Origin: Caulobacteraceae bacterium
Lineage (GTDB): Bacteria; Pseudomonadota; Alphaproteobacteria; Caulobacterales; Caulobacteraceae
DNA: 64,000 nt
Direction of reading: 5' to 3'
Assembly: GCA_027489335.1 (NCBI GenBank)
Contig: JAIXZX010000001.1
Span: 248,001 to 312,000, forward strand
The first letter of the stretch is position 1; each line of letters starts with the position of its first letter. Made by a program: the position numbers and the translations under genes. The notes under the pieces are model-generated. The model was not told the DNA's origin. It saw only the letters and a list, made by a program, of their open reading frames with translations, and searched no databases. Below are positions 1 through 7,906 of the stretch, in pieces.

Positions 1-580
1 CCGAGGCGCCTATCCCCACAGGGTTTCCGTCGCCCGGCAGCAGCATGGCGGTGATCTGCAGGGCGACGAGGAAGCCGATGAAGGCCGGGGCGGCGACCGG
101 CCCGAGACCCTGGCGCCCGCGGCTCCAGGCCCAGGCCGCGCCGGCCATGGCGATCAGCCCGATCTCCACCGCCTGTTCGGGCACGGGATAGTTCCAAAGG
201 CCCAGCCCAACCTTGGGTCCGCCGAACCACAGGGCGAGGTCTGGCCGGTGGACCAGGAAATCCAGCAGCCAGTGGGAGAAGACCACAGCCCCCACCATCA
301 CGGCCGCAGCCCAGGGCAGGCGCAGGACCAACCGCGCGGCCAGGGCGCCGAGCACCGACCAGGCCGCCGCGGCGGGCAGGGAATGGGTGTAGGGCATGTG
401 CTCCAGCACCAGGGCGCTGCCGGGCAGGTCGGGATCGACGGAGACGCGCTCAACGCCTGTGATGATCAGCGCGCCCCAGCCCACATCCACCAGCTGGGCG
501 GCCAGCGCATAGACCCAGAGCGGCCCGCGGGGCTCGACCGCCTTGGCGGCGATGGCGGCGGCGTAGTGGCCCACGAACAT
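1..580 (-). CDS. Multi-pass membrane protein, 3' end outside the window (YdjM-like putative metal-dependent hydrolase)
   Basis: An open frame runs from an ATG at 580 leftward off the window edge (193 codons visible), so the C-terminus is missing. The start is chosen because GGGAGGGA lies a few bases upstream; an in-frame ATG at 606 is also possible. The protein begins MFVGHYAAAIAAKAVEP and has several hydrophobic segments. His motifs sit between them (MPYTHSLPAA and SHWLLDFLVHRPDL), the pattern of the YdjM/DUF457-like inner-membrane 'metal-dependent hydrolase' proteins. That family name is a weak functional guess. The gene is divergent from the downstream sigma-54 activator, with about 177 bp between the two starts. 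Confidence 0.7.
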   Translation of the reverse strand, partial: MFVGHYAAAIAAKAVEPRGPLWVYALAAQLVDVGWGALIITGVERVSVDPDLPGSALVLEHMPYTHSLPAAAAWSVLGALAARLVLRLPWAAAVMVGAVVFSHWLLDFLVHRPDLALWFGGPKVGLGLWNYPVPEQAVEIGLIAMAGAAWAWSRGRQGLGPVAAPAFIGFLVALQITAMLLPGDGNPVGIGAS

Positions 581-757
581 GATTGGTCCCTCCCCAGGGA
601 GGTTCATCAGGGACCCGCGGCGGCCCATGGTCAAGCCTTGGCCGTTAACCCCTGACTCAGGTCTGCGAAACCCCGCCTTTACCGGCGACCTGTATCAATC
701 CGTGACAAATGAGCCCCGCCCGGAGAGGTGGGCGTCCGGTACAGGTGGTGTCTTCAA

Positions 758-2245
<1,488 letters not shown>

Positions 2246-2271
2246 GGGCTGAGCCCCGAAACCCCCGATCT

Positions 2272-2358
2272 CGTCATGCTCGCCCTTGTGGCGAGTATCC
2301 CTGTCGAGGGCAGGCGCAAGCGTCGAGCGGGATCCTGGGCACAAGGCCCAGGATGACG
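2272..2358. repeat. Palindromic REP/BIME-like intergenic element
   Basis: Two hairpins sit inside a larger inverted frame. CTCGCC/GGCGAG (2279-2284 and 2290-2295, loop CTTGT) is followed by ATCCTGGGC/GCCCAGGAT (2332-2340 and 2346-2354, loop ACAAG). The outer ends CGTCAT and ATGACG are also complementary. The element lies between two convergent genes, the usual location of dispersed bacterial palindromes, and may help end transcription from both sides. Confidence 0.7.
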
Positions 2359-2400
2359 GCGGTGGGGATGGACGCGCCGGCGGCGAGGAAGATCTCGGCG

Positions 2401-2718
2401 CTAATCCTCAGTCTCAGGCGGCTTACGGCCGAAGCCTCGCCGGACCATGGGCTTCTTCTCGCCCTTGGCCTTGGCGGAGATTTCCTTGAGCTTGCGATGC
2501 TGCAGGGCTGAGAGCGCCTGGCCCGGCGCGCCCTTTTCAGGGTCGCCGAAGGCCCGCCCATAGGTCTTCACCCGGTCTTCCACCGAGCCCAGGAATTCGC
2601 CCTCCCATTCGGAGAGCTCCACGCCGGTGCGCGCGGCCTCACGCCGGGCGCGCTTGAGCGCGTTCAGCGCGGCCCGCTTGGCCTGGGCCCTGGGATCTGG
2701 AGGAGCCTTGCGCTTCAA
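2401..2718 (-). CDS. Conserved small basic protein of unknown function
   Basis: A 105-residue, strongly basic protein with no signal peptide or membrane segment ([20 protein letters not shown] at the start; a basic [15 protein letters not shown] stretch near the end). I do not recognise a domain. It starts at a TTG whose bases overlap the TGA stop of the upstream DUF2312 gene (TTGA), which suggests translational coupling and a two-gene operon. The charge and the DUF2312 partner hint at nucleic-acid or ribosome association, but nothing in the sequence proves this. Confidence 0.7.
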   Translation of the reverse strand: MKRKAPPDPRAQAKRAALNALKRARREAARTGVELSEWEGEFLGSVEDRVKTYGRAFGDPEKGAPGQALSALQHRKLKEISAKAKGEKKPMVRRGFGRKPPETED

Positions 2719-2981
2719 ATCTCTCCGAGCGCCGAGAGATAGAGGTCGAGGATGGCCTCTTCCTCCTGCCGCTTGGCGCGGTCCTGTTTGCGCAGGCGGA
2801 CCACCTTGCGCAGCACCTTGACGTCGAAGCCGTTGCCCTTGGCCTCGGCGAAGACTTCCTTGATCTGTTCGGCGACCTCGGACTTTTCCAGCTCCAGGCG
2901 CTCGATGCGCTCGATGATGCTCTTCAGCTGCCCCTGGGCGGTGGTGTTGAGGATGTCGAGGTGGGCGCTGTCATCAGCCAT
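2715..2981 (-). CDS. DUF2312 (UPF0335) family protein
   Basis: An 88-residue helical protein matching the alphaproteobacterial DUF2312/UPF0335 family. It has an N-terminal [13 protein letters not shown] helix, a central [20 protein letters not shown] segment and a C-terminal [17 protein letters not shown] segment. Length and motifs are typical and the biological role is unknown. It is first in a two-gene minus-strand unit, its stop overlapping the TTG start of the next gene by 4 bp. The ATG at 2981 is the only reasonable start. Confidence 0.85.
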   Translation of the reverse strand: MADDSAHLDILNTTAQGQLKSIIERIERLELEKSEVAEQIKEVFAEAKGNGFDVKVLRKVVRLRKQDRAKRQEEEAILDLYLSALGEI

Positions 2982-3056
2982 GGGAAACGCGTCTTCCGAG
3001 TCGAGGGTGGTTTGAGGCGGCGGACCCTACCGCGCATCCGCGCCGAACGAAATCCG

Positions 3057-3659
3057 TCAGAGCAGACCGTGGGCTTCCAGCGCCGGACGCAGGGCCGCGG
3101 GGTCGATGAAGTGATGGGTCCTAAGACCAAAGGCCTGGGCCGCGGCGATATTGGCCGCGCTGTCGTCCACGAACAGGATGTCGCCGGCCGCGTGGCCGAA
3201 CCGCTCGCAGGCGATGGCGTAGATCCGCGGATCAGGCTTGATCAGCTTCTCTTCGGCGGAGACCACAAAGCCCTCCAGGCGCGCGAAGGCCGGGCTCATG
3301 GCGATGACCCCGTCGAACACCTCGTGGGACATGTTGGTCAGGCCAAACTGCGGCACGCCAGCTACATGCAGGGCCTCGATGGCGGCCTCGGTTTCGGGGA
3401 TGGTTCCGGAGAACATCTCCCACCACCGGCTCTCCCAGGCGCGGATTTCAGCCTCGTACTCGGGGAAGCGCTTGATGAGATCCTTGCGGTTCTCTTCGAA
3501 GGTGACGCCCAGGTCGTGGTTCACGTGCCAGACCATGGTGCAGACATGCGAAAGGAACCGGTCCAGTTCGGCCGGTTCCTTGAAAATCTTCGCATAGAGC
3601 GTGCGTGGGTCCCAGCGGACCACGACATTGCCGATATCCCAGAGAACCCCCTTGGGCAT
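3057..3659 (-). CDS. HAD-superfamily hydrolase, YihX-like
   Basis: A 200-residue HAD subfamily IA protein with a predicted phosphatase role on a small soluble phosphoester. Motif I is WDIGNVVV near residue 8: the nucleophile Asp is present, but the usual second Asp of DxD is Gly, as in the YihX group (DLGNV). Motif II is LTNMS, motif III is the Lys in EEKLIKPDP, and motif IV is VDDSAANI. A helical cap lies at about residues 15-90. The physiological substrate cannot be read from sequence. The gene follows rpmJ on the same strand with only about 19 bp between them, so it is probably cotranscribed from the rpmJ promoter. Confidence 0.85.
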   Translation of the reverse strand: MPKGVLWDIGNVVVRWDPRTLYAKIFKEPAELDRFLSHVCTMVWHVNHDLGVTFEENRKDLIKRFPEYEAEIRAWESRWWEMFSGTIPETEAAIEALHVAGVPQFGLTNMSHEVFDGVIAMSPAFARLEGFVVSAEEKLIKPDPRIYAIACERFGHAAGDILFVDDSAANIAAAQAFGLRTHHFIDPAALRPALEAHGLL

Positions 3660-3678
3660 CTCCGGGCGCCGGCCGCGC

Positions 3679-3804
3679 TTAGCCCTGCTTGGCTTTGAAG
3701 CGCGGGTCCGTCTTGTTGATGACGTAGACCACGCCCTTGCGGCGAACGAGCTTGCAGTCGCGGTGGCGCGTCTTCAGCGACTTCAGCGAGCTTCTGACCT
3801 TCAT
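3679..3804 (-). CDS. rpmJ: 50S ribosomal protein L36 (bL36)
   Basis: A 41-codon gene encoding [20 protein letters not shown] followed by a basic RRKG segment and [17 protein letters not shown]. This is the alphaproteobacterial form of bL36: it lacks the full C4 zinc ribbon (only Cys17 is left) and has the longer C-terminus ending KAKQG. It is a component of the large ribosomal subunit. A good sigma-70 promoter lies about 60 bp upstream, and a HAD hydrolase gene follows closely on the same strand. Confidence 0.93.
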   Translation of the reverse strand: MKVRSSLKSLKTRHRDCKLVRRKGVVYVINKTDPRFKAKQG

Positions 3805-3864
3805 GAGCTTGTCATCGCGCGTCGCCGCGCGCCGTCCTTCAGAGGGTTACCAACAGAGCCGGCG

Positions 3865-3893
3865 CATATACGGGCCACGCCCTGCGGAGTCAA
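3865..3893 (-). promoter_or_regulatory. Sigma-70 promoter of rpmJ
   Basis: On the minus strand, TTGACT (-35, 3888-3893) and TATATG (-10, 3865-3870) are separated by exactly 17 bp. The predicted transcript start near 3857 gives a leader of roughly 50 nt before the rpmJ ATG. This is the closest match to the sigma-70 consensus seen in the window, fitting a ribosomal protein gene. Confidence 0.7.
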
Positions 3894-3990
3894 CGGGGCG
3901 TGGGGCTATCGTCCGGTCTGGCTTGCGGCGTCGGCCCAAAGGCGCGAGGCTTCCTCCCATAAGAAAAAAGTCATGGGAGGATCATTCATT

Positions 3991-4806
3991 ATGTCTGCGA
4001 CCATTAATCCGAACGGAACCCTGAAGGGTAAGGTGGCCCTGGTCACCGGCGCCAGCCGGGGCATCGGCGAGGCCATCGCCGCACGCCTGGCCATGGAGGG
4101 CGCCAAGGTCGTCGTCTCGGCCCGCACCGCCCAGGAGGGCGAGAGCCGCCTGCCCGGCACGCTGGCCCATACGGTCGAGCGCCTGAAAGGCGCCGGCGCC
4201 GAGGCCGTCCTGGTCAAGGCCGACCTGGCCCAGGCCTCTGAGCGCGAACGTCTGGTGGAGGAGGCCGAGGCCGCCTTTGGCCCCATCGACATCCTGATCA
4301 ACAACGCCGCCATCACCTATTTCATGCCGGTGCAGGACTTCACCGAGAAGCGCTTCAAGCTGATGATGGAGGTGCAGGTCTATGCGCCCTTCCATCTGGC
4401 CCAGCTGGTCATGCCCGGCATGCGCGCCAAGGGCTGGGGCTCGATCGTCAACATCTCATCGCCGGCCGGCATCCATCCGAAACAGCCCTATTCCGGCGGC
4501 CGCGGCGGCACGGTCTATGGCCTGTGCAAAGCCGCGCTTGAGCGGTTCACCACGGGCCTGGCGTCGGAGGTCCAGGGCGACGGAATCGCGGTCAATGTGG
4601 TCTCGCCGGGCCTGGTGGACACCCCCGGCGTGGCGGTGCATGGCCTGATCAACGAACAGACCAAGGACCGGGTGCAGCCCATCGAGTTCATCGCCGAGGC
4701 GGTCTATCAGCTGGCCAAGGCCGATGCGAAATCCATGACCGGCCGCGTGGACTACGCCGAGCCCCTGCTCAAGGAGCTGGGGATCAAGCCGTCCGAGCTG
4801 GTCTAG
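3991..4806 (+). CDS. SDR family NAD(P)-dependent oxidoreductase
   Basis: A 271-residue classical short-chain dehydrogenase. The N-terminal Rossmann motif TGASRGIGEA binds the nucleotide. NNAAI stabilises the core. The catalytic Ser is in NISSPAG and the YxxxK pair is in YGLCKAALE. An insert between Ser and Tyr (HPKQPYSGGRGG) is longer than in many SDRs. The start at 3991 is chosen because GGGAGG lies ten bases upstream and the Rossmann motif then sits at the usual distance. The substrate is unknown. The gene is transcribed away from rpmJ and ends 6 bp before the convergent apbE, with its terminator inside apbE. Confidence 0.85.
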   Translation: MSATINPNGTLKGKVALVTGASRGIGEAIAARLAMEGAKVVVSARTAQEGESRLPGTLAHTVERLKGAGAEAVLVKADLAQASERERLVEEAEAAFGPIDILINNAAITYFMPVQDFTEKRFKLMMEVQVYAPFHLAQLVMPGMRAKGWGSIVNISSPAGIHPKQPYSGGRGGTVYGLCKAALERFTTGLASEVQGDGIAVNVVSPGLVDTPGVAVHGLINEQTKDRVQPIEFIAEAVYQLAKADAKSMTGRVDYAEPLLKELGIKPSELV

Positions 4807-4812
4807 GCGAGC

Positions 4813-5835
4813 CTAGTCTTCGAGAAGGGCCTGGAAGGCTGGCGAAAGCCGCTCTTCCAGGCCCTTTTTCGTTTGGACCAGAAACCGCGCCGGAATGCCG
4901 TGGGCCGCGCAGAGCGCCAGGCCCTCTTCTGCCCCCACCACCGACAGCAGGGTGCACCAGGCGTCGGCGACCATGGCCTCGGCGTGCAGCACGCTGACGC
5001 AGGCCACGCCGCGCTCGCTGGGAAGGCCGGTGCGGGGATCGAGGGTATGCGCCAGCCTGCGGCCCTCATGGATCATGTAGCGGCGATAGTCGCCGGAGGT
5101 GGCCACCGACAGACCGCACAGCGCCAGCACCACTGGCGACTGGCCGTCCACCTCGCCCTCCAGCCGCTCGAGCTCGACCCACCAGGGCAAGCCGCCCGGC
5201 TTGAGCCCCTCCCCGCGCAACTCACCGCCCACCTCCAGGAGGAAGTGGCGGACGCCCAGGGCCAGCAGGGCGCGGGCGGCCAGATCCACCCCGAACCCCT
5301 TGGCGATGCCTGAAAGGTCGAGCGCCAGGCCCCCGGGCTGCCGCAGGCGTGGCGGTTTGACCTCGAACGCCAGACGCGCCCACCCGGCCCGCGCCAGGGC
5401 GGCCTCGATCCGTTCCGGGGTCGGCGGCGCCGCCACCGGCCCGGCGGGCCCGAACCCCCAGAGGTCGGTGAGCGCGCCGATCGTCGGGTCGAAGGCCCCC
5501 TGGCCGAGGCGGGCCATCTCGAGGGCGCAGGCCATGACCTGCGCGAAGCCCTCGGGCAGGGCATGCCAGGCGCCGGCTGGGGCGCGGTTGAAGGCGCTGA
5601 TGTGGGAAGTCGGCTCCCAGGGGCTCATCTCCCTCACCACGGCGTCCAGTCGCCCCTGAACGGTCCGGGCCAGGACCTCCGGCCCCAGCCCTGGAAGGGT
5701 GACGGCCTTCAGCGTCCAGGTCACGCCCATGGCGAGGCCCGACGCCTCCACGTCGAGGCCGCCCGGCGGGGGCGCAAGACCCGCCGGGAGACTCAAAGGT
5801 ACAGCGACCCGGGCGCCTGGCGGCGGAGCGTGCAA
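4813..5835 (-). CDS. apbE: FAD:protein FMN transferase (ApbE family)
   Basis: A 340-residue ApbE-family enzyme that transfers FMN from FAD onto a Thr/Ser of a target protein. Family motifs in order: SPWEPTSHISAFNRA, GAFDPTIGALTDLWGFG, LALDLSGIAKGFGVD, LLEVGGELRGEG and HTLDPRTGLPS (metal and flavin binding). It is the last gene of the TonB receptor/PepSY/DUF2271/DUF4198 operon, 5 bp after DUF4198. The neighbouring DUF2271 protein carries a flavinylation-type motif and is the obvious target. The apparent start is a TTG at 5835 and no signal peptide is visible, which is odd for an enzyme modifying an exported protein; the N-terminus may be misassigned or the modification may happen before export. 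Confidence 0.9.
   Translation of the reverse strand: MHAPPPGARVAVPLSLPAGLAPPPGGLDVEASGLAMGVTWTLKAVTLPGLGPEVLARTVQGRLDAVVREMSPWEPTSHISAFNRAPAGAWHALPEGFAQVMACALEMARLGQGAFDPTIGALTDLWGFGPAGPVAAPPTPERIEAALARAGWARLAFEVKPPRLRQPGGLALDLSGIAKGFGVDLAARALLALGVRHFLLEVGGELRGEGLKPGGLPWWVELERLEGEVDGQSPVVLALCGLSVATSGDYRRYMIHEGRRLAHTLDPRTGLPSERGVACVSVLHAEAMVADAWCTLLSVVGAEEGLALCAAHGIPARFLVQTKKGLEERLSPAFQALLED
4825..4869 (+). terminator. Intrinsic terminator of the SDR gene, embedded in the apbE 3' end
   Basis: Stem AGGGCCTGGAA (4826-4836) pairs with TTCCAGGCCCT (4855-4865). The 18-nt loop can form a small inner GGC/GCC hairpin, and the 3' arm runs into TTTTTC. The orientation serves the plus-strand SDR gene ending at 4806, although the bases also encode the last residues of the convergent apbE. 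Confidence 0.75.
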
Positions 5836-5840
5836 GCGCC

Positions 5841-6659
5841 CTATTCCGGCAGGACTTCCAGGGTGCCCACATAGACCGCCATGCGCTCGGCGCCCGCGAT
5901 GGGGCTCTTGCCGCCGCGCACCTCGGCCTCCATCCAGTACATGCCGGGCTCCGGCCAGGTGATCTCCAGCAGGCCGTCAGCGGCGGTGGTCAGGGTCATC
6001 TCGCCCGGCTCGTTGCGATAGCGGCCGCCGCCGCGGATCACCGCCACCTCCACGCCCGCGGCCGGTGCGCCGTCCAGCAGCAGGCGGAACTGCGCCGTCT
6101 CGCCGGCGAACAGGTCATTGGGGTGGGTGACGGGCGCAAGCTCCAGGCCCTGGCCGGTGGGCTTGAGCGAATCGGTGGTGGGCTGGCCGGCGGTGGCGAA
6201 GGTCTCGATGCGGCGCTGGGAATGGGTGATCTTCACCTCGGTGGCCCCGGCGGGTATCGCGGTGGCGAGATCGGCGGGCGCCCCGCGCCAGCGCTTCTGC
6301 TCGCCGCCCAGCTTGTAGGAGGCCATGACCCCGTCGCCGACGCTGGCGATGCGGTAGGTCCCGGGCTTGGAGAGCTGGACGTCGAAGGTCGAGCGGTACT
6401 TGCCGGTGGCCGCGTTCTGGTGCGTCACGGCCACCCCGTCCGGGCCGGTGATGACCAGGCCGTCCAGGCGCATGGGCACGTGCTCGAAGATGAACAGGTC
6501 ATTGGAGACAGCCGCATCCACCGTCACCCAGGGATCGGTCCCCGACAGCACGGTCATGGACGGCAGCATCCACTGCCGGTGGGCGTGGGCGGCCATGGGG
6601 GCGGCCAGGATGGCGGTGAGCGCCACAGCGGCGCAGAGGGGGCGAAGCAGGGTCTTCAT
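5841..6659 (-). CDS. DUF4198 periplasmic protein, possible metal binder
   Basis: A 272-residue exported protein. The signal peptide (about 1-26) ends in A-H-A, so the mature protein would begin with His27 in HRQWMLPS, the typical DUF4198 opening. The rest looks like beta-sandwich domains: VTVDAAVSNDLFIFEH, a middle segment with GTYRIASVGDG, and a C-terminal TWPEPGMYWMEAEV strand. DUF4198 proteins are associated with metal (Ni/Co or Fe) uptake systems; the biochemical role is not established. It is the fourth gene of the TonB-receptor/ApbE operon, with 28 bp after DUF2271 and 5 bp before apbE. A free N-terminal His could contribute to a copper- or nickel-type site, but this is inference. Confidence 0.85.
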   Translation of the reverse strand: MKTLLRPLCAAVALTAILAAPMAAHAHRQWMLPSMTVLSGTDPWVTVDAAVSNDLFIFEHVPMRLDGLVITGPDGVAVTHQNAATGKYRSTFDVQLSKPGTYRIASVGDGVMASYKLGGEQKRWRGAPADLATAIPAGATEVKITHSQRRIETFATAGQPTTDSLKPTGQGLELAPVTHPNDLFAGETAQFRLLLDGAPAAGVEVAVIRGGGRYRNEPGEMTLTTAADGLLEITWPEPGMYWMEAEVRGGKSPIAGAERMAVYVGTLEVLPE

Positions 6660-6687
6660 GGCGCGTCTCTCCAGGTCTCAGATGGGG

Positions 6688-7203
6688 TCAGGGCTTCAGG
6701 GTCAGCGCCACGGCGCCGAGTTCGCTCGACCCCTTGGCCTGGCCGGTTGCGGGGGCCTTGGGCGGCCATTGGAAGGGGATGCGGACCATTTCCCGGCCGC
6801 CGACTTCGCGGGCGGCCTCGACCACCAGATTGTACTGACCGGCCGGCAGGGTCCCGAGCGGCGCCTTGCCGCCGACGAACTTCACCTGATGACGGCCGGG
6901 CGCCTTGGTGGCGCCGCTGATCCCATCGGCGGGCAGGGTCATGGACCGGCCGGCGCGGCGCCACCACTGGCGCATGTCCTTCAGCCAGGTCTCGCCTTCC
7001 TGGTTCTTCAGCTTGAGGTCGTACCAGACCGCCAGCGTCTTCACCGCCGTCTGGTCGGGCTTCTCCACCCAGATGGCCACGTAGGGATTGTGGTACTCGG
7101 CCACCGAAAGACGCGGAATTTCGACGGTGAGGTTCAGCTCGGCGGCGGCGGCCGGCGAGGCCATAAGACCGGTGAGGACGGCGGCGGAGGCAAGTCGGCG
7201 CAT
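6688..7203 (-). CDS. DUF2271 protein with flavinylation-like motif
   Basis: A 171-residue exported protein with a signal peptide ending near PAAAA (residues 16-21). It matches DUF2271: VEIPRLSVAEYHNPYVAIWV, VWYDLKLKNQEGETWLKDMRQWW, and a C-terminal LPAGQYNLVVEAAREVGG. Residues 93-99 read DGISGAT, matching the Dxx(S/T)GA(T/S) motif on which ApbE attaches FMN, as in NqrC and RnfG; Thr99 would be the acceptor. Together with apbE three genes away, this makes a periplasmic covalently flavinylated redox carrier likely. The gene sits 13 bp after the PepSY gene in the same operon. Flavinylation itself is inferred. Confidence 0.88.
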   Translation of the reverse strand: MRRLASAAVLTGLMASPAAAAELNLTVEIPRLSVAEYHNPYVAIWVEKPDQTAVKTLAVWYDLKLKNQEGETWLKDMRQWWRRAGRSMTLPADGISGATKAPGRHQVKFVGGKAPLGTLPAGQYNLVVEAAREVGGREMVRIPFQWPPKAPATGQAKGSSELGAVALTLKP

Positions 7204-7216
7204 GGGAGCGATCTCG

Positions 7217-7906
7217 TCAGTGGATGAAGAGCAGGGCGAGCAGCAGGGGGATGACCAGGCCGGCCCCCACCAGGGGCCAGGTTGAGCGGCGGGCGTGGGC
7301 GTGAAGCTGCAGCAGGATCAGGCCGGTGACGCAGAAGACCACGCAGCCGAGGGCGAAGATGTCGAGGAACCACATCCAGGTCGTTCCTGTGTTACGGCCC
7401 TTGTGCAGGTCATTGAGGTAGGCCACCACGCCCCGGTCGGTGCGTTCGTAGACGGCCTCGCCCACCGTGGTGTCGAGGGTCAGCCAGGCGTCGCCGCCGG
7501 GACGCGGCAGGGCCAGATAGAGTTCCCCAGGCGACCATTCCGGCTGGGCGTCAGCCGGCACGCGCACCTTGAGCGCCTCGCCGATCCAGGCCCGGACGGG
7601 CTGAGGCAGCGGGGCGCTCTCCGCCTCGGCGGCCTGAACCACGGGCAGCAGATCGGCGGGCAACTCCGCCGTCCGTTCGGTCACCCGCGGCGTGGCCGGG
7701 ATCGACCCGGCATGGTTCAGGGTGATGCCGGTAATCGCAAACAGCAGCATGCCGATCAGGCAGATGGCCGCGCTGATCCAATGCCAGCGCAGGATCTGGC
7801 GCAGAAATCCGGCCCGTCGCTGCGCCTTGCGCTTGGCCAGGGCGCGAGCTTCAGCAGCAGTCTCGGGGCCGGCCGCGACCTCACCCATACGGCTAGAAGT
7901 CGACAT
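7217..7906 (-). CDS. PepSY-associated TM helix protein
   Basis: A 229-residue inner-membrane protein. A basic cytoplasmic N-terminus (KRKAQRRAG) leads into a first membrane helix (ISAAICLIGMLLFAITGITL) followed by the NHAGSIP stretch of PepSY_TM proteins. A periplasmic domain of about 100 residues and two C-terminal helices (around FALGCVVFCVTGLILL and PLVGAGLVIPLLLALLF) follow. PepSY_TM proteins in such clusters are thought to pass electrons across the inner membrane, possibly to the flavinylated DUF2271 protein. The start at 7906 overlaps the receptor gene by 14 bp; an ATG at 7888 would leave no overlap. Neither has a convincing ribosome binding site. Confidence 0.85.
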   Translation of the reverse strand: MSTSSRMGEVAAGPETAAEARALAKRKAQRRAGFLRQILRWHWISAAICLIGMLLFAITGITLNHAGSIPATPRVTERTAELPADLLPVVQAAEAESAPLPQPVRAWIGEALKVRVPADAQPEWSPGELYLALPRPGGDAWLTLDTTVGEAVYERTDRGVVAYLNDLHKGRNTGTTWMWFLDIFALGCVVFCVTGLILLQLHAHARRSTWPLVGAGLVIPLLLALLFIH

